From the NCBI GenBank assembly GCA_964475595.1, contig CAYYXG010000019.1, positions 1-55,045 on the forward strand: a DNA stretch of 55,045 nucleotides, given 5' to 3'. The position numbers were made by a program, and so were the translations under genes. Source of the stretch: RGEC01 sp964475595 (GTDB lineage Bacteria > Bacteroidota > Bacteroidia > NS11-12g > UBA955). Below the pieces are notes generated by a model. That model had not been told where the DNA came from. It saw nothing but the letters and a program-made list of their open reading frames with translations, and did not search any database. Of this stretch, positions 36,322 to 44,608 are shown in pieces. The first letter of the stretch is position 1. Each line of letters starts with the position of its first letter.

Positions 36322-38163
36322 TCATTTCCCTTGCTTTGGGTAGTGTATAACAGAAACTCCCATCGGTGAAACAGAAGGAACCTGCGAACCTCTGGTCTCA
36401 GAATTCAGAATCACATTTCCATTGGCCCATACAGCAGGAATATCGGGATATTTTAAAGGATGTATTCTGACTGGCATGTCCGATTGATTCACAAAAACAC
36501 CCAGTATTTCTTTCTCCCCTTCAATAAAAAATGCATACAGGCCTTTCTGAGGGATGTATTGGGTGCGTTTGCCTGTTTCAAACAGCGCTGCATACTGCGA
36601 GCGAATACCGGCAAGGGCTTTAAGGTAATCGCACATTTCGGCCTGATCCGGGCTTCTGCCTGCAATTGTAAATCCATTATTGGAATCTCCCGACCAACCT
36701 CCGGGCGAATCTCTGCGGATGGCTCCATGAGCACCCGTGTCAGAAAACAACCATTCTGTTCCATAAAAAACGCATGGAATACCCCTGCTTAAATACATGA
36801 GGGCAAGTGCCATCTTCGTTTTTGTCAAATTTCTGCCAAATGTAGCATGCATGCGGTTCAGATCATGGTTATCGGCAAATGTTACCAGGTATCTGGGATT
36901 TTGGTATACGTAATCGGATGCCATCAGGTAATACATCCTGCTTATGCCCGTATTCCAGCCAAATGGCTCATTCAGCGCCTGTTGCAAACCAAAACAAAAC
37001 TGAAAATCCGTAACAGCATCCGGCAAGGCATTTGGGCTTCTATTAAAATGATTGGGCGCAAAAATGGCCTGCGCAGCCAGAGTATGCTCCCAGGTTTCGC
37101 CAAAAACAAACAATCCGGGAAAGGCCTTTTTCAAATCCAGATTTAGCTGATGCAAAAACGAGGGCTGCGAATACGGATACGTATCAATTCTCACACCCGA
37201 AGCCCCCGAAACAGCAATCCACCACAGGGTATTCTGAATGAGATAGCGCTGCACATGGGCGTTCTCTTGGTTCAAGTCAGGCATGTGATGATCAAACCAT
37301 CCTTCCAGCATGGCATCAACCTCAGATTGGGCGGCATAGGGGTCACTCAGTGTCGCTACGCGATAGTTACTCCTGAAAAAAGTATCACGCAGGTGAAACC
37401 AGTCATCCGATATGCGCTTTTTGTATAATTGGTGCTCGTTACCTACATGATTGTATACAACATCCAGCACCCATTTCATTCCGCTTTCCCGGGCTTTTTG
37501 GGACAGTTTTACATATTCTTCCAAGCTGCCGAAACGGGCATCAATTCGGTAGTGGTCGGTGCAGGCATAACCATGGTAGCTTTGGGATGGCTGATTATTT
37601 TCCAGTAAGGGCGTCATCCATAACGCATTGAAACCAAGGTCTTTGATATGATTCAAGTTTTGCGAAACTCCGGCTATATCGCCACCATGCCTTCCGTGCA
37701 AATCTTTTCTGTTGGGCTTTTCAAGCATACCTCTGACGGAATCGTTGGATACATCCCCATTGGCAAATCTGTCAGGCATCAGCAAATACATGCGATCTGC
37801 CGGACTTATTGACGGAGCCAAAATAGGTTTTTCCTTTATTTTGTATTGGAAACTATGTTTTTGATTGCCTAGGGTCGTTTGAATGGTAAAACTGCCTTGT
37901 TTTTGGGGGTTTAGTCTTAAATAAAGCAGACGGTATCCATTATTCAAAACCTTAGGGGCGGATAACAATTCCGGCCCACCCGAAACAGCAATATCCGCCA
38001 AGTGGATTGAATCGCCGTATAGCAATAGCTGAAGGGTGTCCTGACCCATATTTTTAAACCAGTATGGTGGATCAACCCTCTGTATATGCTGTGCGTTTAA
38101 AGGCACGGCTAATTGATTAACAAGCAACACTAAACATACAGGAATGCATAATAAAAACTTCAT
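36322..38163 (-). CDS. GH13 neopullulanase/cyclomaltodextrinase, SusA-like
   Basis: 613 residues; signal peptide 1-24 (ending LNAQ). An N-terminal beta domain (25-110, beginning VDPPYWFKNMGQDTLQLLLYG) of the cyclomaltodextrinase N-domain type is followed by the GH13 barrel from about 120 (MYLLMPDRFANGD). Catalytic residues: region I DVVYNH, Asp 327 in GVRIDT, Glu 356 in VFGETWEH, Asp 434 in ADNHDLN; all standard. Such SusA-type enzymes act in the periplasm on imported maltooligosaccharides. It is monocistronic and diverges from the starch-binding T9SS gene; operator 4 lies 46 bases upstream of its ATG. Confidence 0.93.
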   Translation of the reverse strand: MKFLLCIPVCLVLLVNQLAVPLNAQHIQRVDPPYWFKNMGQDTLQLLLYGDSIHLADIAVSGGPELLSAPKVLNNGYRLLYLRLNPQKQGSFTIQTTLGNQKHSFQYKIKEKPILAPSISPADRMYLLMPDRFANGDVSNDSVRGMLEKPNRKDLHGRHGGDIAGVSQNLNHIKDLGFNALWMTPLLENNQPSQSYHGYACTDHYRIDARFGSLEEYVKLSQKARESGMKWVLDVVYNHVGNEHQLYKKRISDDWFHLRDTFFRSNYRVATLSDPYAAQSEVDAMLEGWFDHHMPDLNQENAHVQRYLIQNTLWWIAVSGASGVRIDTYPYSQPSFLHQLNLDLKKAFPGLFVFGETWEHTLAAQAIFAPNHFNRSPNALPDAVTDFQFCFGLQQALNEPFGWNTGISRMYYLMASDYVYQNPRYLVTFADNHDLNRMHATFGRNLTKTKMALALMYLSRGIPCVFYGTEWLFSDTGAHGAIRRDSPGGWSGDSNNGFTIAGRSPDQAEMCDYLKALAGIRSQYAALFETGKRTQYIPQKGLYAFFIEGEKEILGVFVNQSDMPVRIHPLKYPDIPAVWANGNVILNSETRGSQVPSVSPMGVSVIHYPKQGK

Positions 38164-38208
38164 GTTTTGATTAAAAATTATTCAACAAAGTAAAAATATT
38201 TTGTTCAA

Positions 38209-38225
38209 AGTGTCGGAATTACACT
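38209..38225. promoter_or_regulatory. Candidate operator 4: AGTGT-N7-ACACT between SusA-like gene and starch-binding gene
   Basis: Arms AGTGT (38209-38213) and ACACT (38221-38225), in the 101-base divergent spacer. On the plus strand it covers the -33 position of the promoter whose -7 box is TAATTTTG (38236-38243). Confidence 0.7.
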
Positions 38226-38235
38226 TATTACTTTT

Positions 38236-38243
38236 TAATTTTG
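38236..38243 (+). promoter_or_regulatory. -7 element of the starch-binding T9SS gene (TAATTTTG)
   Basis: Perfect TAnnTTTG, 21 bases before ATG 38265, with no good TTG box 19-22 bases upstream; operator 4 occupies that position. This would fit activation, or repression by occlusion. Confidence 0.6.
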
Positions 38244-38264
38244 CTTTCAATAAAACCAAAACCT

Positions 38265-39572
38265 ATGATTAAACAATACTTAACCTTGGGTGCATTTGCT
38301 GCAATCACTTGCCTTAATGCACAAACTGACGTTACCCTTACGGTTAACGATCAGAACAACAAGACAAAAACCGCCATTACTTTCAAAGGGCAGTTCAACA
38401 ACTGGGCTTCTGTTACAGCTTATGATGACGGAACCAATGGTGATGCCACCGCAAATGACAACATTTGGTCATTAAAAATTACCGGAGTTGCCGACGGAGA
38501 CTACGAATGGGGTGCTGAAGATCAAGACAATAAATGGTTACTTCCTTCTGGCCCGAATTATAAGTTTACAGTTTCAATGGGCTCCGTAACAGGTCAGACA
38601 GAAGTGGTAATTCCAAAATCAAAACCCACCCATCCCGTAGTTTTCACCATTCATGACCTCGCTAAAAAAGAGTCCGCTCTTAAACTGAAAGGTTCCATGT
38701 TTGGTTGGTCAAGCAAAGACATGTATGACGATGGCACCAATGGCGATACCACCGCCGGTGACAACGTTTGGACTTTGAAAACTGACGTAGAAGAGGGTGA
38801 CAACTGGGAGTGGGGAATTGAAAATAACTGTGGCTGGAAATTGGTAGGATCCAATCGCAAATTCAATGTTGCGGTTGGCGGTGCTGTTACCGGTGATGTT
38901 ACCTACAGCATTCCTGCACTCAATGCTCCCATTAACGTTACTTTCCGTGTTTACATGGGTGATGTAATCTTAAATTCTGCCGGCTTATATGTGGCAGGAA
39001 ACTTTCAGGATGCTATTGCCGGTAAATCAATCTGTAACTGGAGTAAAGACACTTTGCGCCTAACGGATGCCAACAACGATGATGTGTATGAAATTACGGT
39101 GAGCATGTCTCCCGGAAATTATGAATACAAATATTTCAACGGACGTGGTGGTGACCAAGACGGTGAAAAAGGCAATTTCAAAAAAGGCGGTTGCGGCGAT
39201 ACCAACAACTTTAATGGTTACAACCGTAAAATTGATTTGAGTTCTTCAACTTCCGATGTTGTTATCGATATTTATAAATTCGACAGCTGCGTAGTTTACC
39301 AACTTCCTACAACAGGCATTAAGAAAACCAATGCGGTATTCAGCGGCGTTTATCCAAACCCTGCCACTTCATCTGCCAATATTGCTTTCACCAACAAAAA
39401 CATGGCTCATACCGTGGAATTGCTGGACATCTCTGGCAAAGTAGTTGTAAAAACTAACTATGCTGCCGGCGTTAATTTCGGCACCATCATGAAGCCAAGC
39501 GCAGGCACCTATTTTGTAAAAGTAGTGGCTGCTGATGGAGCTTCTGCTACATCCACTCTCGTATTTGAGTAA
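38265..39572 (+). CDS. T9SS-exported protein with three carbohydrate-binding-like domains
   Basis: 435 residues from ATG 38265 (an upstream TTG frame start crosses the promoter). Signal peptide 1-20 (LNAQ). Domains 1 and 2 (about 22-112 and 115-210) are repeats of each other, each with GxFxxW followed by DDGTNGD and a DNxW-L motif (FKGQFNNWASV; LKGSMFGWSSK). Domain 3 (about 215-335) is CBM20/48-like (LYVAGNFQDA, MSPGNYEYKYFNG). The last 75 residues form a type A sorting domain (YPNPATSSANI, LDISGKVV). No catalytic domain is seen. I infer a surface starch-binding protein, functionally like SusE/F but delivered by T9SS. It ends at a terminator. Confidence 0.85.
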   Translation: MIKQYLTLGAFAAITCLNAQTDVTLTVNDQNNKTKTAITFKGQFNNWASVTAYDDGTNGDATANDNIWSLKITGVADGDYEWGAEDQDNKWLLPSGPNYKFTVSMGSVTGQTEVVIPKSKPTHPVVFTIHDLAKKESALKLKGSMFGWSSKDMYDDGTNGDTTAGDNVWTLKTDVEEGDNWEWGIENNCGWKLVGSNRKFNVAVGGAVTGDVTYSIPALNAPINVTFRVYMGDVILNSAGLYVAGNFQDAIAGKSICNWSKDTLRLTDANNDDVYEITVSMSPGNYEYKYFNGRGGDQDGEKGNFKKGGCGDTNNFNGYNRKIDLSSSTSDVVIDIYKFDSCVVYQLPTTGIKKTNAVFSGVYPNPATSSANIAFTNKNMAHTVELLDISGKVVVKTNYAAGVNFGTIMKPSAGTYFVKVVAADGASATSTLVFE

Positions 39573-39588
39573 TCGATTTTTTCCATAT

Positions 39589-39625
39589 AAAAAAGGCAAC
39601 TTTCATTTGAAAGTTGCCTTTTTTT
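39589..39625 (+). terminator. Terminator after the starch-binding gene
   Basis: Perfect 17-bp stem (39589-39605 with 39608-39624), 2-base loop, T-run of seven. The left arm is A-rich, so it could also work in reverse. Its right arm also holds the TTG box of the next promoter. Confidence 0.92.
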
Positions 39626-39637
39626 ATAATAAATTTG
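39607..39637 (+). promoter_or_regulatory. Promoter of the T9SS GH13 gene (TTG-N20-TAAATTTG)
   Basis: TTG at 39607-39609 inside the terminator hairpin, a 20-base spacer, TAAATTTG at 39630-39637, then 10 bases to ATG 39648. Confidence 0.7.
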
Positions 39638-39647
39638 AATAAACACC

Positions 39648-42410
39648 ATGACTAAATTTTATACTATAGTTTTTGCCTTTCTGCTAAGCAGCAACGCTTA
39701 CACGCAGATGACATTAGACCCGGTATTCGCCACGCAAAATGATAGCGTTACCATTATTTATGACGCTTCTAAGGGTAATGCTGCACTCAAAGACTTAGGT
39801 CCGCCGGAAGTTTATATTCATACAGGGGTTATCACAAATCTAAGCACCGGAATATCGGACTGGCGCTATGTTAAGGGAACCTGGGGGACAGATGATGCCC
39901 CTCGTAAAATGACATACGCAGGCAATAATATATATAAAATTAAAATTTATATTCCTACATTTTATGGTGTGCCTGCAGGCGAAAATATCAAGCATATTGC
40001 TGCAGTTTTTAGAAATAAAGACGGCAGCAAAGTGGGTCGAAATATAGATGCTACCGATATTTATGCGGACATTTTTGAAGCCGGGTTGAAAGTGAGCTTC
40101 ACAAAACCCGCTGTTATCCCCGGCATATTCGAAACCACTGACAATATAAATTTTGAAATTACCGCCTCCGAATCTGCCAAAATTACCCTTTTTGAAAACG
40201 GTAACCAGATTGACAGCACTACTGCCGCTGTTTTTACCAAAACTTTAACCGGCAGAAACCCAGGCCGCTACACTTATGTTGCTAAAGCACAGAAAGGCAA
40301 TATTACCGCCACAGATACCATTCAGCTGAGCATCAACCCTTCCGTTAAAAGCGAAGCAATGCCTTCCGGAATGCTGGATGGTGCCAACTATGTAAACGAT
40401 ACAACAATCCTATTTTCACTAGTGGCGCCGAATAAAAAATATGTTTACCTAATCGGTGATTTTAATAACTGGCAAGCACTTCCGGAATATTTCATGAAAA
40501 AAACACCCGATGGAAACCGCTGGTGGATACAGATTTCAGGACTTAAAAAAGGCCAACAATACGGATATCAGTACATGGTAGATGGTTTATTGCGTGAAGC
40601 TGACCCTTTTAGTGAACTAATTCTGGACAACTGGAACGACCCGTACATCAACATGGCTGATTTCCCTGGACTGCCCAAATATCCCGCCGGCAAAAGCACC
40701 GGTCTGGTGTCAGTCATACAGCCGGGTAAAGCGGCCTATGCATGGAAACACGATACTTTTATTGTCCGTAATCCGGCAACGCTGAATATTTATGAACTGC
40801 ATATACGCGACTTCATTGCAGCACATTCCTATACAGTATTAAAAGACACCCTTTCCTACCTGAAAAAACTGGGAGTGACTGCCATAAAACTCATGCCGGT
40901 CAATGAATTTGAAGGTAATTCCAGCTGGGGCTACAATTCATCTTACCATATGGCGTTAGACAAATACTACGGAAACGCCAATCAACTGAAAGCTTTTATT
41001 GACGAGTGCCATAGGCAAGGAATTGCGGTTTTTCTGGATGTGGTTTTCAACCATGTTTTCGGACAGAGCACTTTATGCCACCTGTATTGGAACAGCGCTT
41101 TGAACCAGCCGGCCAATGATAACCCCTGGTTAAACCCGGTTGCCAAACACGATTTTAATGTGGGTTATGATTTCAATCATGAAAGTCAGTTTACCCAACA
41201 GTACATGGACCAAATCCTCAAATACTGGCTCACTGAGTTTAAAGCCGATGGTTTTCGGTTCGATTTATCCAAAGGATTCACTCAAAAAAACACGCTGGGC
41301 AATACAGGCGCCTGGGGTCAATATGATGGCAGTAGAATTTACCTCCTGAAGAGGATGCGAGATGAAATCAGAAAATATGACAACAATGCCGTTTTGATTC
41401 TGGAACATTTCGCAGACAACAGTGAAGAAACCGAACTTTCCAATGAAGGCTTCTATTTCTGGGGCAACGGAAATACCGCCTATTCTGAAATTGCCATGGG
41501 ATATGGTTATGATATTTCATGGGCCAGCAACTACAAAACCCGCGGATGGAGCAATCCCAACCTGGTATCCTATATGGAAAGCCATGATGAAGAAAGAATG
41601 ATGTACAAGAACATCAATTTTGGAAACATTAATGGTTCCTACAATATTAAACAAATTCAAACCGGCCTGAAGCGCTGTGAAATGGCAACCGTCCTGTTCT
41701 TCAGCATACCCGGACCAAAAATGATGTGGCAATTTGGTGAATTGGGATACGATGTAGGCATAAACACCAACGGCCGCACCGGAGAAAAGCCCATTCGCTG
41801 GAATTATCTGCAGGATCCGAATCGGCAGAAATTGCATCAGGTGTATTCCACCATGATGAATCTGCGAAATAAATATCCGGTTTTTCATACCACGTATAAT
41901 AATTTCAACCTCGGTGGCACAGTAAAAAAAGCATGGCTTCAGTACTTTGACCATTATGTGCATGTGGTAGCAAACACCGATGTAAAAACGGTAAGTACCA
42001 CCTATGATTTCCATGATACCGGTAAATGGTATGAAGTATTTTCAGGTGACAGCATTCAGGTAACAAACATCAATATGCCTGTATCTCTCAATGCCGGCGA
42101 ATATCGCTTATTTACCAATAAGCGCATGGAACTTCAACCCATCGTTCAGATACCAAACCGTGTAGAAGATGCGATTTCCAATGGTGGAATAACCGTTTAC
42201 CCCAATCCTGCCAGTGAAACACTGCGAATTAACAGTAAAGAAAAAACAGACATCACCATCTGGAATACTACCGGCAGAATGATGTTTCAGGGATCTATTC
42301 ATAACCAGTCTCAGGAAATTAACACATCCCAGTGGTCCAACGGAGTTTACCTGATTCAAGCCAGAGGCAAGCAAAATACCTGGTCTTTAAAAACCATTAT
42401 TCAGCACTAA
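39648..42410 (+). CDS. T9SS-exported multidomain GH13 amylase/branching-enzyme-like protein
   Basis: 920 residues; signal peptide 1-19. In order: an N-terminal beta domain (20-140) like starch-binding modules next to Bacteroidota amylases, an Ig-like domain (145-235), a CBM48-type domain (about 245-330, VYLIGDFNNWQ, GQQYGYQYMVDG), the GH13 barrel (about 365-800) and a C-terminal type A sorting domain (840-920, VYPNPASETLRI). Catalytic residues: region I DVVFNH, Asp 539 in GFRFDL, Glu 586 in LILEHF, Asp 647 in ESHDEE. The barrel is nearest to branching-enzyme/isoamylase-like GH13 members (SHDEER). As a surface or secreted enzyme it would make the first cuts in starch. Confidence 0.92.
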   Translation: MTKFYTIVFAFLLSSNAYTQMTLDPVFATQNDSVTIIYDASKGNAALKDLGPPEVYIHTGVITNLSTGISDWRYVKGTWGTDDAPRKMTYAGNNIYKIKIYIPTFYGVPAGENIKHIAAVFRNKDGSKVGRNIDATDIYADIFEAGLKVSFTKPAVIPGIFETTDNINFEITASESAKITLFENGNQIDSTTAAVFTKTLTGRNPGRYTYVAKAQKGNITATDTIQLSINPSVKSEAMPSGMLDGANYVNDTTILFSLVAPNKKYVYLIGDFNNWQALPEYFMKKTPDGNRWWIQISGLKKGQQYGYQYMVDGLLREADPFSELILDNWNDPYINMADFPGLPKYPAGKSTGLVSVIQPGKAAYAWKHDTFIVRNPATLNIYELHIRDFIAAHSYTVLKDTLSYLKKLGVTAIKLMPVNEFEGNSSWGYNSSYHMALDKYYGNANQLKAFIDECHRQGIAVFLDVVFNHVFGQSTLCHLYWNSALNQPANDNPWLNPVAKHDFNVGYDFNHESQFTQQYMDQILKYWLTEFKADGFRFDLSKGFTQKNTLGNTGAWGQYDGSRIYLLKRMRDEIRKYDNNAVLILEHFADNSEETELSNEGFYFWGNGNTAYSEIAMGYGYDISWASNYKTRGWSNPNLVSYMESHDEERMMYKNINFGNINGSYNIKQIQTGLKRCEMATVLFFSIPGPKMMWQFGELGYDVGINTNGRTGEKPIRWNYLQDPNRQKLHQVYSTMMNLRNKYPVFHTTYNNFNLGGTVKKAWLQYFDHYVHVVANTDVKTVSTTYDFHDTGKWYEVFSGDSIQVTNINMPVSLNAGEYRLFTNKRMELQPIVQIPNRVEDAISNGGITVYPNPASETLRINSKEKTDITIWNTTGRMMFQGSIHNQSQEINTSQWSNGVYLIQARGKQNTWSLKTIIQH

Positions 42411-42428
42411 AACTGCATTGAAAGCAAT

Positions 42429-42460
42429 AAAAAACCCTGCTAATTTGGCAGGGTTTTTTA
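42429..42460 (+). terminator. Terminator after the T9SS GH13 gene
   Basis: Perfect 12-bp stem, AAAAAACCCTGC (42429-42440) and GCAGGGTTTTTT (42448-42459), 7-base loop. It closes the alpha-glucan locus. Confidence 0.92.
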
Positions 42461-42512
42461 TGTAAAAGAACATTCATCCTAAAATGCGATAGTTTTTAGC
42501 CACTATAAATGT

Positions 42513-42520
42513 TAGCTTTG
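42513..42520 (+). promoter_or_regulatory. -7 element of ftsH (TAGCTTTG)
   Basis: Perfect TAnnTTTG, 51 bases before the ftsH ATG, so ftsH has a longer leader than most genes here. No clear TTG box lies at the expected distance. Confidence 0.5.
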
Positions 42521-42571
42521 TAGTGTATTTCTGTTTGGCTCACCTTTTGCCATCAGATTGATAACTGAATA

Positions 42572-44608
42572 ATGAGCGAAATTAAAAACAACAAACCCAA
42601 ACCCGGAGGTTTCAGGTTTAACCCTTACTGGATCTATGGCATCATCTTTATTGTGATGATTGTGCTTACTTTCTTGCCTCGTAGCTCAGGCCGAAGCACC
42701 AACTGGACCGAAGTAAGAGAAATGATTGTGCAGGGCGATATTGAAAAACTCACTATTGTCAATGAACAAATCGTAGAGGTTTACCTTACCAAAGACGCTA
42801 CCGGAAAAGAGCAGCACAAATCCAGTGCAAAAAAAGAAGATATGCTGGGTGCCAACCAGCCCAACTATTATTTCGAAATTGAAAAAGGTTACTTCAATAG
42901 CGAAATAAAAGATCTGAAGGAAGAGCTTAAGTCTAAGAAAGACGCACCTCAGATTCCACCCATAAGTTATGAATCGCACAGCGACTTTGTTGGTCAACTC
43001 TTTCAGTGGCTGTTCTTCATTGGTATATTCCTTATTTTTTGGAGCATCCTATTCAGGCGTGTAGGCGGCGGTGGCGGTGGCGGCGGATCCAATATTTTCA
43101 GTATTGGACGTGCTAGAGCTCAGCTTTTTGATAAAGATACCAAGGTGAACATTTCATTCAAGGATGTAGCCGGATTGGAAGAAGCCAAAGTGGAAGTGAT
43201 GGAGGTGGTAGACTTCCTGAAAAACCCCAAAAAATACACCAATCTGGGGGGTAAAATTCCCAAAGGAGTGCTGTTGGTAGGCCCTCCCGGTACAGGAAAA
43301 ACTTTATTGGCAAAAGCGGTTGCCGGTGAAGCAGGCGTGCCCTTCTTTTCACTCTCGGGATCTGACTTTGTGGAAATGTTTGTGGGCGTTGGTGCCAGCC
43401 GTGTTCGCGACCTTTTCAAACAAGCCAAAGAAAAAGCCCCCTGCATCATCTTCATTGATGAAATTGATGCTGTTGGCCGAGCCAGAGGCAAAAACCTGGT
43501 ACAAGGCAGCAATGATGAGCGTGAAAATACCCTTAACCAGTTGCTGGCAGAAATGGACGGCTTCGGCACTGACAGCGGTGTAATCATCATGGCAGCAACC
43601 AACCGACCTGATATCCTGGACAGCGCCCTGCTGCGACCCGGACGTTTCGACAGACAAATTACCGTTGACAGACCTGACCTGGCAGGCAGAGAACAGATTT
43701 TCAAAGTTCACCTGAAACCCCTCACCAAATTGGCCAGCGATGTAGATGCACACAAGCTGGCCGCGCAAACACCGGGTTTTGCAGGAGCTGAAATTGCAAA
43801 TGTTTGTAACGAAGCTGCCCTGATTGCAGCCCGTCATGGCAAAGAACATGTAGACATGCAGGATTTTCAGGATGCCATAGACCGGGTAATTGGTGGTTTG
43901 GAAAAGAAAAATAAAATCATTTCACCTGAAGAAAAACAGATTGTTGCCTACCATGAAGCCGGGCATGCCATTGCAGGATGGTTCCTCGAGAATGCCGATC
44001 CCCTGCTTAAGGTGAGTATTGTACCCCGCGGAGTTGCAGCATTGGGATATGCCCAGTACTTACCCAAAGAACAATATCTATATCGCACCGAGCAACTGCT
44101 TGACAGCATGTGTATGACCCTGGGTGGCAGGGCCGCTGAAGATATCTTTTTCGGAAAAATCAGTACCGGAGCTCAAAATGATCTGGAACGCATTACCAAA
44201 ATGGCCTACAGCATGGTCACCATCTATGGTATGAGTGAAAAAGTGGGCAACCTATCTTTCTATGACCCACAGGGTGAATATGGCTATCAGAAACCCTACA
44301 GCGAAAAAACTTCAGAGCTAATTGATGAAGAGGTGCGAAACATTATCGCCGGCGCCTATACCCGCTGCAAAAATCTCCTCACCGATAAAAAAGAGGAACT
44401 GAAAGCCGTGGCCGAAGAACTGTTGCAAAAGGAAATCCTGTTTCAAGCAGATCTGGAAAGACTGATAGGAAAACGTCCTTTTGATCAAAAACCCCTACTT
44501 ACCGAGGCCGCTTCTGATACCCCTGTAGCGGATTTACCCCCTGCCACCGAACCGGAAGCCCCGACAGCCCCCGCAGAAGGACCTACTGATATTGAACCCG
44601 AGCTATAA
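42572..44608 (+). CDS. ftsH: ATP-dependent zinc metalloprotease FtsH
   Basis: 678 residues, full length. Two membrane segments (about 18-36 and 147-163) flank a periplasmic domain; a glycine-rich linker (GGGGGGG near 170) follows. The AAA domain has Walker A GPPGTGKT at 237-244, Walker B with Asp 296/Glu 297 in FIDEID, and the SRH region ATNRPDILDSALLRPGRFDR. The protease domain has the zinc site HEAGH at 461-465. It degrades misfolded and short-lived membrane proteins from the cytoplasmic side. The C-terminal tail is Pro/Ala/Glu-rich. The next gene starts inside its 3' end. Confidence 0.97.
   Translation: MSEIKNNKPKPGGFRFNPYWIYGIIFIVMIVLTFLPRSSGRSTNWTEVREMIVQGDIEKLTIVNEQIVEVYLTKDATGKEQHKSSAKKEDMLGANQPNYYFEIEKGYFNSEIKDLKEELKSKKDAPQIPPISYESHSDFVGQLFQWLFFIGIFLIFWSILFRRVGGGGGGGGSNIFSIGRARAQLFDKDTKVNISFKDVAGLEEAKVEVMEVVDFLKNPKKYTNLGGKIPKGVLLVGPPGTGKTLLAKAVAGEAGVPFFSLSGSDFVEMFVGVGASRVRDLFKQAKEKAPCIIFIDEIDAVGRARGKNLVQGSNDERENTLNQLLAEMDGFGTDSGVIIMAATNRPDILDSALLRPGRFDRQITVDRPDLAGREQIFKVHLKPLTKLASDVDAHKLAAQTPGFAGAEIANVCNEAALIAARHGKEHVDMQDFQDAIDRVIGGLEKKNKIISPEEKQIVAYHEAGHAIAGWFLENADPLLKVSIVPRGVAALGYAQYLPKEQYLYRTEQLLDSMCMTLGGRAAEDIFFGKISTGAQNDLERITKMAYSMVTIYGMSEKVGNLSFYDPQGEYGYQKPYSEKTSELIDEEVRNIIAGAYTRCKNLLTDKKEELKAVAEELLQKEILFQADLERLIGKRPFDQKPLLTEAASDTPVADLPPATEPEAPTAPAEGPTDIEPEL

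Noticed and set aside
20268..42571. The alpha-glucan locus as a recent mobile element.
   Set aside because: No integrase, transposase, tRNA or flanking direct repeats are visible and its base composition resembles the neighbouring housekeeping genes.
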